Source: Cantharellus purpuraceus (Eukaryota; Basidiomycota; Agaricomycetes; Cantharellales; Hydnaceae). From it: a stretch of 64,000 nt of DNA. Shown here one piece after another: positions 24,701-35,215 of the stretch. Position numbers and translations under genes: made by a program. Numbering within the stretch: position 1 is the stretch's first letter; every line of letters begins with the position of its first letter. The DNA is taken from assembly GCA_025174535.1 (NCBI GenBank), contig JALBUN010000023.1:2418001-2482000 (forward strand), given 5' to 3'. The notes under the pieces were generated by a model. That model was not told the origin of the DNA. It saw only the letters and a program-made list of their open reading frames with translations, and made no database searches.

Positions 24701-26077
24701 ATAACGCGTCAAACTTTCGAATAAAGACTGATCTGACTTAGGTTCCTGCGATTCTCTACTTGGAGAGAGTGGACGTACGTGACAAACTAGACTACAGTGG
24801 ATTGACCGAGATTCGTGACCCTGCCATCTTGAGCCGTGATTCCTCTATATCTCAGTGAGTGACGCTTGTATGTTAAAAGCATATTCAGAGTTTGATCCTG
24901 TTCTTAGGGCTCGAGACAAAAGCCTCATCAAGCATGAGAATCTCCGGTTTGAAGAACTGCCTACTCCTGGGACGCTTGTTGCGATTGATGCCGAGTTCGT
25001 TCTAATGCAGCAGGTGTGTATTTTTGCTTTCATGAAGTTGTGCTTAATTCTCACCACTACGAGCCAGGATGAGACCGAATACCGCTCAGATGGTGCAAAG
25101 AAGATGATCAGGCCATCGCGATTCGGCCTTGCGCGCGTGTCCGTGTTGCGTGGTGATGGTCCGAAGCAAGGTCTGCCGTTTATTGACGATCACATCCACA
25201 CCAGCGAGACAATTGTCGACTACCTTACTGAGTGGTCTGGGATCCGATGTAAGATGATTGAACCTTTTGGCCATACAGTGTTTTAAGTCAGCTTTTAGTT
25301 GGAGATCTCGACCCTCAGGTATCCAAGTTCACCCTTGTACCTCTGAAAGTTGCATACAAGAAACTTCGGCTTCTAGTGGACCTTGGATGCATTTTTCTTG
25401 GCCATGGACTCGCCAAGGACTTCCGGACCATAAGTTAGTGTCTCTCATCTGACTGACTAGATCCAGTGCTTATGTGATGTGGAGATATTTTTGTTCCGCC
25501 TCATCAAGTCATTGACACAGTCGACCTCTACTTCCTCAAGGATCGTCAGCGTAAGCTCTCATTACGGTTCCTTTCATGGTTTGTCCTTGGCGAGAACATC
25601 CAAACCGAGACGCATGACTCGATCGAGGATGCGCGATCCGCACTGATGCTTTACAAGGCATACCACGAGTTTGAGGAACAGAATGTCTTTGACGAGAAGC
25701 TTGAAGAGCTGTATCGCGAAGGGCGACATTATGTTGGTCTTTCTTCGAGAGAAATTTGCGATTTCGCTCACTTGACCTGTGCGCAGAATTTCAAGCCCCC
25801 ACCCGTTGCTGATACTGCACCCTCAACGCCACCTCCGCCTCAACAGTTCGGTTCCCCAAATTTCGCGTCCACAAGCAGTCCTTTCCAAATCAATCCTTCA
25901 AATACATTCAATTTCCTTCAGTCTCAATATGGCTCAATCCCGCACAATAGCTTCCCTACGGGTTCTTCCTCGACTTCGTCGCCGAATTTTTTCTCCACCC
26001 CTCCTTTCCAACCTGGCTTTCATCAGTACCAGCAACCACCACAACAGCAGCAACAGTCCTGGCGATCTCATCGATAG
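21723..26077 (+). CDS. PAN2: PAN2 poly(A)-specific deadenylase, catalytic subunit
   Basis: Catalytic subunit of the cytoplasmic PAN2-PAN3 deadenylase, which trims poly(A) tails. Domain order is complete: N-terminal WD40 repeats ([20 protein letters not shown] onward), the PAN3-binding linker, a catalytically dead ubiquitin-hydrolase fold beginning [20 protein letters not shown], and the DEDD exonuclease. The exonuclease residues are visible: [10 protein letters not shown] (D, E), [12 protein letters not shown] (D) and [12 protein letters not shown] (H, D). The C-terminus is a Pro/Gln/Ser-rich tail of about 90 residues ([16 protein letters not shown]), longer than in yeast. About ten short introns break it. 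Two in-frame ATGs, 21723 and 21735, are possible starts. PAN2 and NOT4 lie within 1 kb of each other. Confidence 0.95.
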
Positions 26078-26309
26078 CAGCTTATTTCTGACCTCGAACA
26101 TTTCTTGTCTGTAGCCTAGCAACTTTCATGTCTGTACCATTATGCAACCCATCTGCCATTCCGAATAAATCACTTGCAACAACTAGACTCTTGCTGCGAC
26201 TTCACGCGGGGTGCATGAATGTAATTACAAGCACTCAACGTTGATTGCACTGATGCCATATTTGAATCGGCGACTGAAACCGGGGTTGATACTACATACA
26301 AAGTGATGG

Positions 26310-27513
26310 TTAAGTCCCCCGCTGCTTGCGTGCCATGGTCTTAACTGCCTTTTGAAACCGACCCCTTTTTCGCACTCGTCCACCCTCATCGTCGTCGTCA
26401 TCCCTAGGCCTCATCTTTGAACGTGAAAATACGTCTTGTTTCCGACCCTTGACTCGCAGCGCTTCGTACCCATCATCCATCCCTCCTTGATGACCGCTTC
26501 GGTCAACAGCTCGGAGAACATCTCTAAACTCATCCTCTAGCCCGCCACCCCGTCTTCGACCTCTCGAAACACCAGTACCGCCCAAAGCCACATCTTCTTC
26601 ATCCCTAGCTCTCCGCCGTGCCTCCTTCTTCGTCATCACCAGACGGGTCATATTTTCCTCTTCAAACTCATTCATGCGCGCGAGTTCTCGTGCACGGGAG
26701 GAAGCCATTGATGGCATTGACCCAAGACCAGACGTTGATTCCATGTGTGGAATTGATCCATCTAGGTGAGAGAGTGCTGCCAGTCCTGTGGGGACTGGCG
26801 GTCGCCGCTTCGATTTGTCTTTCTTTTCGATGTAGGGCATCGGAGCCAGTTTTGGGGGTCGATAGACGCCACCACCGTCTTTGTTTGCCGCACCATCCTC
26901 TTCGTCGTCCTCTGATCCCGATTCCGCTTTGTTTACGAGATTCTCCGGATTGGGCCGGAAAGATAGAGGATCTACACAGACTTGTTTAATACGTTAAAGA
27001 AACATATATTCAAGACCCAGCTTACCGTTCACCACGTCCGCCTCTGTTCGAGTTGAGTCATCCTGGGATATCCGGACAAGCTTCTTGATCTGATAACGCA
27101 TCTTGCTCTCGAGCTGTTTGACTTTCTCCAAGATGACTCGGTCTTCCACCAGGGTATCAACCAAGTCACCAGCTGCTGATCCACGAGCATCACGAGCTGT
27201 AGCAGTAAATGGCTGCAATGGTCGGGAGCGCGAGGTCAAAGAATGTCCCAAAACACGATGGGCAGTCAAAAGGGAAAGAGACTGAATGTACGACAGCAAC
27301 AAGTGATTTTTCAAGGTGAGTAACGAGATTCCTTCTGTCGTTTCGAGGTCGGCGCTATAAAAGTATATTAGAGACGATTAAACTTTGACTAGGACACATA
27401 ACACACTTTTGAACGAGCCCTTCAACGACTTCCCGTACGCTGCTAACACTCCTGGTCATGACATCTAGTGCTTCCAGGAATTCATCATTTACGGTGAGCT
27501 CTTCGACAGCCAT
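26310..27513 (-). CDS. LCP5: LCP5/neuroguidin, SSU processome component (Sas10/Utp3 family)
   Basis: A nucleolar Sas10/Utp3-family protein needed for early 18S rRNA processing. The N-terminus (MAVEELTVNDEFLEALDVMT) leads into the Sas10 helical domain, with LLTAHRVLGHSL and LVDTLVEDRVILEKVKQLES, then KMRYQIKKLVRISQD. The middle has a YRPPKLAPMPYIEKKDK-like box, a hallmark of Lcp5/neuroguidin, and the C-terminus is strongly basic and low-complexity (RVRKRGRFQKAVKTMARKQR), with acidic patches. The ATG chosen is 27511-27513; an in-frame ATG at 27537 is also open. At least three introns split the first half. It converges on PAN2 with about 230 nt between stops. Confidence 0.87.
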
Positions 27514-28102
27514 AGACCTGTGAATTGTATAGCGCATTAGGAAACAATGTACAAAGCGGGACTCAGAAAATTGTAAATGTCTCCGTTAACCGTTTTCTAG
27601 GCGGCCCGCTTCATAAGCGGTAGTGCATGACATCGGGGACTCAGAGCCCAGTGCGCTTCGTCTTGGACAATAGGGTGTTCAGAAACGCAGAGAACGCGAT
27701 ACTCACATGCACTTGAGTAAAAAGGGAACTCTGAAGTCACAACTAGTGTGACGCCGTCACGTCGTACATTGGCGACAATTAGAGTTTGTGCATGTGGTCT
27801 CCAAAGCTCTATGACCGACCTAACGAAAAGCCGGGTTATTTCCACCCGTCAAAACTAACGCGCTAACTGATCCACCCCCATAATAAGAACCAAGTTCACC
27901 TCCCAACGTATATTTCTACTACTCCGGCACTCAAGCACTGCACGATAGCTCACTTGAATCGTGTAAACGGTAACTTGAGTCGTCTATATGTTCGGTACAG
28001 CTACTCGTAGCAAGAGTCCGAGAGAGATGGAAAAGAGCGCTAAGCTACAGAAGGATCGAATAGAATACATAGTCCGAGAAAACCTCTATCAAACTGTCCG
28101 TA
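27514..28102. other. intergenic
   Basis: About 590 nt between the LCP5 start and the stop of the cupredoxin gene. A reading frame of 82 codons on the minus strand (27597-27845) has no recognisable product. I see no other structure. Confidence 0.5.
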
Positions 28103-29315
28103 TTATAGCACGGCCAAAACACCCAACGCCAGGGCTAGTAATGCCACCGCACTCTGTCCAGCAGGAGTGCCGGCGGCATTTCTATGAGAGCTGCTAGCGG
28201 TGCTGTTACTATTTGTGGTGCTGTTGCTGTTTGTACCGTTGAGCTGCTTGGCGAGGGACACGAATGCCTCGAAACTCTTGGAACTACTCTCAACTGCATT
28301 GGCAGCGAAGACCATACCCGCACCGCAGTGTGACGAAGGATTCTGTTATTCTGCGTCAGAAACATTATTACGACAGAATCGAAAAACTTACAGTTTGGCG
28401 ACAGTAAGCCCAGATAGGGTTCGTATCATTAACAGTGATCGTGAAAGTTGGGAAGTTGGTGCTATTTGCTGTAACAGGCGTACTACAGACGTTTAATGGT
28501 CAATAACATATAAAAAGGAATGTGAGTGTCATACGTACAAGTCCGAGTCAAAACCAGGAGTGCCGGAGGTGGCAGCCAGCAAACGGCAAGGAGCTGCAAA
28601 CGACGATTGGCTAATGGTGTGGTTTTTAGCCCTGAACTCGAAGGTGATGGTGTCGCCAACTTGGGCAGTGATATTGGTTGGGTTGTAGCTAAGCAAACCA
28701 CCGTCACCAACCAAGACTCTGTGGTCAGTTAGGATCGTGGAGGCGGGGACCGTGGCTGAAGCGGAAGATGCCGTTGGTGCCGTAGATGTCGCGTCAGCTG
28801 AAGACGACACAGTGGTTGCGGTGGCATTGCTCGAGCCACCAGTCGCCTTTGCGGCCGCCTGGAACGCGGCAAGCTGGCCATCTCCAGGGTTAATCGCGAA
28901 TACCATTCCCGCTGCGCAGTGTGACGCTGGAACCTTCTGCCTGCAGTATATCCAAACTGGGTCGGTGGTTTCAATGGTAAGACTCGCGGCAGGAAAAGGA
29001 CCATTTATATCATCGACAGCAACGGGTTGGAAATCTGAATCAAAACCACCTTCAAGAGGTGTGCATGGGCTTGTAAAGCTAGACTGAGTAACGGTGTGGT
29101 TCTTTTGTTGAAAAGTAAATGATACGGTGTCGCCGACTGCCGCCGACTACAATGCCTAAGTGAGAAACGGAATCGGATGTCTGTGAATAGAGACGCACGA
29201 CTGAAGGTGGGCTGAACGCGATGACGCCGCCAGGACCACCGACGACAACAGAATGGTCAACAGCTTGGGTAAGGGCTACTAGCCCTAGCACAGTGGACGC
29301 CACAGAGAATAGCAT
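28103..29315 (-). CDS. Secreted GPI-anchored protein with two cupredoxin domains
   Basis: An extracellular serine-rich cupredoxin. The signal peptide is MLFSVASTVLGLVALTQA. Two tandem copies of one domain follow: copy 1 VGDTVSFTFQQKNHTVTQSS and copy 2 VGDTITFEFRAKNHTISQSS, both then SPC- or APC- containing and FDSD. Each copy keeps the blue-copper ligand set: the His in KNHT, and Cys-x7-His-x4-Met in YCRQKVPASHCAAGM and YCRQTNPSSHCGAGM (the second spans an intron). Ser/Thr/Ala-rich linkers separate the domains. The C-terminus (AGQSAVALLALALGVLAVL) is a typical GPI-attachment tail. A strong TATA box lies 126 nt upstream. Relatives are abundant in wood- and plant-associated fungi; substrate or redox role is unknown. 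Confidence 0.9.
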
Positions 29316-29685
29316 TGTAGAGTGTTCAAAGTGTATTGAAGATAGTGTTATGTAGAGTAATTGAAGCGGATATCCAACGGTTCAATCGCTGGTGGAAGAC
29401 TGGAAAGGGTGGAAAGTGCGTCTCCTCCGCTGCTGCCGCCCTTTTATACGGCGGATTGTGGATGTAGACATTGTCCTCAACATTTCTTGTTGTTCGCCAC
29501 AGAGTTTCTTTGTCCACAAAGGGCAAACACCCACAGCCGCCCATAATGCATAACGCTTCTAATTGTTCTCCAGTTCAAACTCCTACTTCAATGAGTACTT
29601 AATTCCCGTTAAGAAGCGTCCAGAAAACGACCATAACTTCCCATAAAGGGGTATAAATGAAACCTCAAGGTATAGATACAGTATA
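29316..29685. other. intergenic, cupredoxin promoter
   Basis: 370 nt between the cupredoxin start and the upstream gene's stop. It contains the TATA box at 29441-29448; the rest shows nothing recognisable. Confidence 0.5.
29441..29448 (-). promoter_or_regulatory. TATA box of the cupredoxin gene
   Basis: On the minus strand the sequence reads GTATAAAAGGGC, a near-perfect TATA box, about 126 nt upstream of the ATG. This is the clearest core promoter in the window and suggests strong, regulated expression. Confidence 0.65.
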
Positions 29686-31270
29686 TCAAACGTGTTTTCC
29701 TACAAATCGTCCCCACTTTGCAATCACAGGTTCTACAAGTCGTTCCCACTCCGCATCTTTATACTTACCTTTCCGTACCCTCTGGAAGGCAAAAATTTCC
29801 TTATGAACAGCTCCACCTTAATCGCAATATCAGAACATAAACTGAAACCAAATCGTTATTTCTTACAGTCAACGCAAGGGGCAGCGCTAGGCATGCGCAC
29901 TTTCGAAGGCTTTGGTGAACACCCAGGTGTAGCTGGCGCAGAGGAGCTACCGCTCGTTTCGGCCTTGGAATTAGCATTAGGGAAACCTGGCTCCAGATAT
30001 GGGGCATGCACCGACAGGTCGGCCAATTCAAGATGCACGAGCCTCTCAAGTCGGTGACAATTTGGCCCCTTCTCCCCCGCCTTGATTCTTCCTCTTAACA
30101 GGCTGGTACCATTTGTTCCGTCATCGTTTTCCACGATCCCAGGCCACCATCCGCGCAAGATCACTTCCTTAGATGTACATTGCTTGGACCACTGATCAAG
30201 CCGCTTCACAAGCTTCACGGCCCTACCGACTTTAATCTTAATCTCTGTCGGTACTCTATCATCGCGTATCTCATATCTGAAGCAAGCTGAGTCAATATTC
30301 ATGGAGTTCATGATACAGAACCAAAAGACCTACGCGTAGATATACCCCGGCTCGTCTTTCGAACTGGCTGGTTTCTCCATTTCGACTCGCAAGATAGCTT
30401 GTGTGTCGGAATGCAAATAATTCGGTATCCAGTCTATAGATATTTAATTATTGTTAGAATGGCAAAATCCGCTAGCAGCGAACCTGCGAAGTCAACCCAT
30501 CCGCCACCTTCCTTGTGGGAATAAAATCCGCTTGGGCTGAGTACTTCTTTGGTATGCTGAAAACAGAACCGTTGCACAGGTTCGCTGGACGTCGGGGCGA
30601 AGAATGATACCAATGGAGGCGCTTTAACAAGGCGAGTGCAACGCTTGCCCGCCTTTGTTGTTCCATGACACTGGATTAATGGATTATGAGAATCTGCGAA
30701 AGATGATGGGCTAGACGGTGTCGAGGAAGGGCGAATATGAGCTTTAGTCTTCGGGGTAGCTGGAGGCGAAGAAGTCGTGGTAGTCGGGACAGATGAATGA
30801 GATTGGTGCCGAAGATACGACGGTCCCAAATTGTCAGGTTGCGGCATGGGTAAGGAAGGAAAATTATTCCAAGTCGGAGGCGCAGACCTGGCGAACGTCA
30901 TGGTAAGGGATTGATCTAGTGAAGGCAGGCTCAGCATGGGTATTGGCATTTGAATGGCCGGCATAGTTGCTTGAGAATGAGGGGATTGAGAATTCTGCCT
31001 GTGGGGATGTAACTTTGACTGCTCTTGTGCATAGCCGGGTCGAAGAGACAGAGGTATATTGTTGGGATAATCACTCGCATCAGACGGTGCTGGTGGTAGC
31101 GACTTCTCTCTTTCACTCTTGTTGTCCTTGTTCGTCCCTGATACTGACGGAGGTCCACCAATGAACCCGGCTTGACGTGGGTGTGAAAGGTGTATATTAT
31201 CGAATTGAGCGACTAGACCGTGAACAGATGGGACAAAAGGGGACTGTGGGGATGATGTTGAGGACGACAT
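29686..31270 (-). CDS. Cys/His-knuckle plus T5orf172 (GIY-YIG-like) domain protein
   Basis: The C-terminal half matches the T5orf172/DUF1766 fold, a GIY-YIG nuclease relative: GYIYAFEIRDD, KIKVGRAVKLVKRLDQW, CTSKEVILRGWWPGIV, CHRLERLVHLELADLS and CVDCGAVHKEIFAFQRVRKG. The first Tyr motif and the KVGRA plus Arg region fit, so partial active-site conservation is plausible. Before it sits a small Cys/His element, CHGTTKAGKRC then FCFQH, like the knuckles found in DUF5763-type proteins. The first 190 residues are Ser/Pro-rich and disordered. The last exon (29686 to about 29817) is recovered by splicing GACT to GTGG, which restores CVDCG; without it the frame would stop at CVDCKK. The start is the ATG at 31268-31270. 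Function in basidiomycetes is not established. Confidence 0.78.
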
Positions 31271-32564
31271 GTGCACTCTTCAACTCCCACAGAGAGTAAG
31301 TACGCAAGCTCAACGAACAGCGCCCGCCAGTGGCGTTGCGAAGAACATCTGAAGATAAGCGCGCATTATTAGTAGTCACTCAGGCACGTGACATTCAGAC
31401 TCACCATAATGCCTACATATCATTAATGGTACGAGTGATCTGGCGCCTTCGCGGGGAGGTAGAAGACATTTATATACTATGGATAATGAGAGTGGGACAA
31501 ATGTTTAAATCACGTGCCTTCTCCAGAGGAGCCGGACAAAGCGTTGTTGTCTGAACCACCAGTCCCGATATCGTCTTGGTCTTTTGTATAAGGCAAAGCC
31601 TCGTTCATTCAAAAGGCTCTATTTGACTCCTGTCGAATGCGTCTTGTGATCAACCCATAGTTTGCAATCTGGACGTCTCGGCCTTAAACCACACTGCCAG
31701 TATACCAGAGCTCAGCGCTCAGCAGCTATGGGTTGCATCCATTGAGACATCTTCTGCTGCACGCATATTGCATGCCCCTGAAAACCGCTGTCTAAGAGTA
31801 CAATGACGATTCTCGAGTTTTAAAGGCTTCATCTTCTCTTTTCGGTACCGGACATCCAGCAATCAGCTTGGTCTCGCCTGCCTGTCTGACCAGGATTGAG
31901 CAAGGGCATACATCCCACAGGTGTTGTGCTGATAAGGCTTGCCCCAGGGACATCAGTTACGCAACAGCTTTACGCAATTGGTAGATGACGAGGGGTATGC
32001 ATACCGAGTGCGATGCATTCGCTGCGTCAATTATCACACAATGCTGGGAAACATAGAATACTGGAGGCGTCGGTGTGCGCCATCATCTGGTAAGTAATGT
32101 AACACAATGCCCTCTATGAACTTCACCGCAAGCAAGTTTGAAGTTGGCCTCTAGACACACAGTCTCTAAATCTTTGGTCTCGACAGATCTAGCAGGGGTG
32201 CATGCTACATGGTGTAAATATCACCAGCAATCAATCCTTTTGAGGGAGGCAGCAACCACTGGCCAGCAAGTAAGCAATCCAACAAGCACCGACTCCCAAT
32301 TTTACATCCAGTTTAATCCTATGATTCAACTGGTCGACTACTGAATGGAGTTAGTAAGCAGCTGCATCTCATCTGCATTGGCACACGAAACGACTGTAAT
32401 ACATTAGACCACCTGTCGCCTTCAGGTGGTCAACTTTATGGCCAACGTCGTAAGCGTGTTATCGTCGGGACACCTGGAAACCAGGGACACCGGCCCACCT
32501 GGTTCAGGATGAATGCCCTGTTATAGCATGTTATGTAGACAATCTAACTTACATTCGGCCATTT
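31271..32564. other. gene-poor stretch
   Basis: About 1.3 kb with CACGTG motifs at 31385-31390 and 31511-31516 near the T5orf172 gene. Open frames here are short (under 80 codons) and match nothing I know. Confidence 0.5.
31385..31390. promoter_or_regulatory. CACGTG E-box upstream of T5orf172 gene
   Basis: GGCACGTGACA about 115 nt upstream of the ATG at 31270; a second CACGTG occurs at 31511-31516. Confidence 0.3.
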
Positions 32565-33152
32565 TCATGACTTCGGAGGAAAGAGAGTGACAATCTTCCA
32601 AACAGCATCCTTCCCTCGCTCCCATGCCTGTGGACCACGGGCCTCATCTCCTCCAAACTCAACCATGACTCCAAGCTTACTCCATTCGCACCAGATCGAT
32701 ATCGAACCGCTCGAAGGGCCTGTACCTCCCCCTTTGCGTGTCGGTTCCCCCAGAGCCCGAACTAGGTCTTGACCAGTAGTTTCAGCCTTTAGTTCGAACA
32801 TATTTGAGGTGGAGTCGGAATTGCGTTCCACAAGGCTCGCTGTAAGTTTCACGGGTAAAAGTGGGAACTGCGAATATGTTTTGCCCTTCGATGGCTTGGC
32901 TTCCTTTGAGATATTGTAGATATCAATACCATCAAGTGAGAGTGTTTCATAATCTAGGGGCGTCGTTGTACGTCCTCCGGAGGGAAGAAAGATGAAGCTC
33001 ATGCCCAGTGTATAATAGTTGAAATAGACTGTATCTGGATATGTTTTAATCTCGGGTTCTGATAGAGCAATACCTGTACTGGAGGCAGCCTCGTCAAGAT
33101 AGGAACGAAGTTGTGTAGAGGTGGGTGTTTCGTTAAAGAGGTCTGACAACAT
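32565..33152 (-). CDS. Unknown soluble protein, 195 residues
   Basis: An unbroken frame of 195 codons from a good ATG (33150-33152). I recognise no family. The composition is that of a folded globular protein: the N-terminus MLSDLFNETPTSTQLRSYLD is helical, followed by alternating hydrophobic strands (YPDTVYFNYYTLGMSFIFLP), and a C-terminal WCEWSKLGVMVEFGG with WKIVTLFPPKS at the end. No signal peptide or membrane segment. Being intronless is unusual among its neighbours. The sequence looks conserved rather than random because of its balanced composition and length. It lies upstream of RAD18's 3' end on the same strand. Confidence 0.65.
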   Translation of the reverse strand: MLSDLFNETPTSTQLRSYLDEAASSTGIALSEPEIKTYPDTVYFNYYTLGMSFIFLPSGGRTTTPLDYETLSLDGIDIYNISKEAKPSKGKTYSQFPLLPVKLTASLVERNSDSTSNMFELKAETTGQDLVRALGEPTRKGGGTGPSSGSISIWCEWSKLGVMVEFGGDEARGPQAWERGKDAVWKIVTLFPPKS

Positions 33153-33472
33153 GACGTTACAAGCTGGGCCTCACTGGGCCCGGCCGGCGCTGGTCTATGA
33201 AACACCATTTTAAGGCCACGGACTTGATACTACACTATTAACATCTAGGTGTCAGTGTCGGTGATGGCGTGGCAGAGTTTTGACTGCAACGCCATTATAT
33301 GGCATCAAAAGCCACTCCAAGACAAGCAGAACCCATATTTCAGGTCGGATGTATTTACGCGTTCGCTGGATAATGTCTTGAATGCGAGATCAGACCACGG
33401 TAGCATTATGAGTGTTCCCATGTAAGGTGAGCCAGTCAAAGTAAAAGCATTGATACAAATGCTAGTAGTTTC
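33153..33472. other. intergenic
   Basis: 320 nt between the unknown gene's start and the RAD18 stop. Nothing recognisable seen. Confidence 0.4.
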
Positions 33473-35057
33473 TTAATCAATCACAATAGCGTTGGATGAC
33501 GTCCCTGCGCCTTTCTCCAAGGAGGGTGGTGATAATAGGCCAGAGTCTGTCTTTTGAGAAGACAGTGCTTTCCTTGGAGACTTGGGCTTCGGTCGAGCTG
33601 CCGCAATGAGAGAAGCGAATTGTGCACAATTCTTTTGCTGCGCGACCGAGGGCATTTAGACAGTCGGTGCTAAGTAAATGGGTGAAGCACGCACTGCCCA
33701 TGCCTTCTCGTCGATCACTTTCTTAGGACCAGGGCGACTTCCTATTTCTTCGATCTCCTTCAAGTGTTCCTTCAGCGCCCCTACTGAATACAGCATCTGT
33801 CATGCCCGGCACCTGCGAGAAGAATACTGGATGTACGCACCTGTCTTGGGCTGAGTTCTGTCCAAATTGGCATTGTATATGGCTATCCAGCTGAATGGAA
33901 ACGTTCAGACGAAAGACGCGAGAGGCATGTCGGATATTCACCGTTCATGACGAGCAATCAACTCATCTCTGTCACCATTTGTTGGCAACCCCGTCTCAGC
34001 AAGAAGCTTGCGGAGCGCGCTGAGGGTTAACAGGCCATAAGAGACCTTGGCGATTCTTGTGGTGGGTACTTCAAGGTCCTGAGCACTTTGTGACCAGCAT
34101 ACTTGTGAACTTCAATGGAACAGTATGGCCAACTTTTGCGACAGACCTTGAGACAGTGGCCGCCTTCTTTCCCTGACCTTTGAAAATAGAACCCCATGCT
34201 GCTCTGGAGTCAAGCTTCGCGATGGCTGTAGTATCATCGAGCAAATATTTCTTGCAGTTACTGTCCATATGAGGGTTGATAGAGGCGTATGGCACATGGC
34301 GCGAACAGAGGGGACACGCTACGCGGGAATTCTCTATGCATAAAGTTGGAAGGGTGCTTTGAGCTCGCTGTTGAAGGGTGAACCCACCAGTCACAAGATT
34401 AGGAAGATCTCGTTGTTCAAGATCCGAACTGATTACTATTTCCTCTTCAACTGAAAGCCGACGAAACTTCCTTGGTCGTTCAGTCCTTTCTGGGGAGTCT
34501 TCAACACGAGAAGAAACAGGGGCCCTGTGGTTATCAGGCAGCCTAGATGGACCGGCTTCTTGATTAGGGCGGCCAGGAGACCCAAGTGGAAGTTCCCGCT
34601 TGTTGTTAAGATTGACAAGACGGGGCTGTAAAGAGTCTTTTGAGAACTTCAGAACAAGTGCTCTGTTGAGTGAGGGAGGACAAGATATGTTGCAGCAAGT
34701 GGAAGATTGACAGAACCACAGGACCTGCCTGACATCTGACCAAGCGTTTACAGTCTCGTCAAACATCGGATTCCGAACAAGATGGGCCTCTTTCGCTGCC
34801 ACTCGACATATGGGACACTCTGGTTTGGTTGGAAGAACGGATCTAATGCACTGAACAATCCGTCAGTGGGTCTGATACAAGCAGCGTGTCACGACAGATA
34901 TCACCAGAGAGCAAAATGTGTGTCCACAATGGAGCACTACAGGGGCATCATAGAAATCCTTGCAGATGGTGCAACGAAGACTGCTGTCAAGTTTCTGAAA
35001 GCCGTCCGTTGGAAAGTCTGAAGGATCTGTTACCTCGCCGAAGGCACTAGGGTCCAT
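33473..35057 (-). CDS. RAD18: RAD18 postreplication-repair ubiquitin ligase
   Basis: E3 ligase that, with RAD6, monoubiquitinates PCNA at stalled forks. The RING is complete over two exons: CTICKDFYDAPVVLHCGHTF, then CIRSVLPTKPECPICR. The Rad18-type zinc finger follows, CPLCSRHVPYASINPHMDSN then C. The SAP domain is VSYGLLTLSALRKLLAETGL then PTNGDRDELIARHERW. The C-terminus has LIAAARPKPKSPRKALSSQK and ends in a short Ser-rich tail. The start MDPSAFGEVTDPSDFPTDGF is the ATG at 35055-35057. Several introns split the gene, including one within the RING. All zinc ligands are present, so the protein should be functional. Confidence 0.95.
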
Positions 35058-35215
35058 AGGTTTTATGGGTCCTCATGGACGCGTCATGGACCATAACAAG
35101 TACAGTAATAATTACCTACTGTTACATCTACATCTCCTAGTACTAACAACACACCGTCTAGTGCATGCACCAACCGCTTGCGTGGTATCAAATGACGTAG
35201 CTAACCAGGATGTGT

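Noticed and set aside
29801..30049. Short Cys-rich frame at the T5orf172 gene's 3' end
   Set aside because: It is a shadow of the last exons in another frame.
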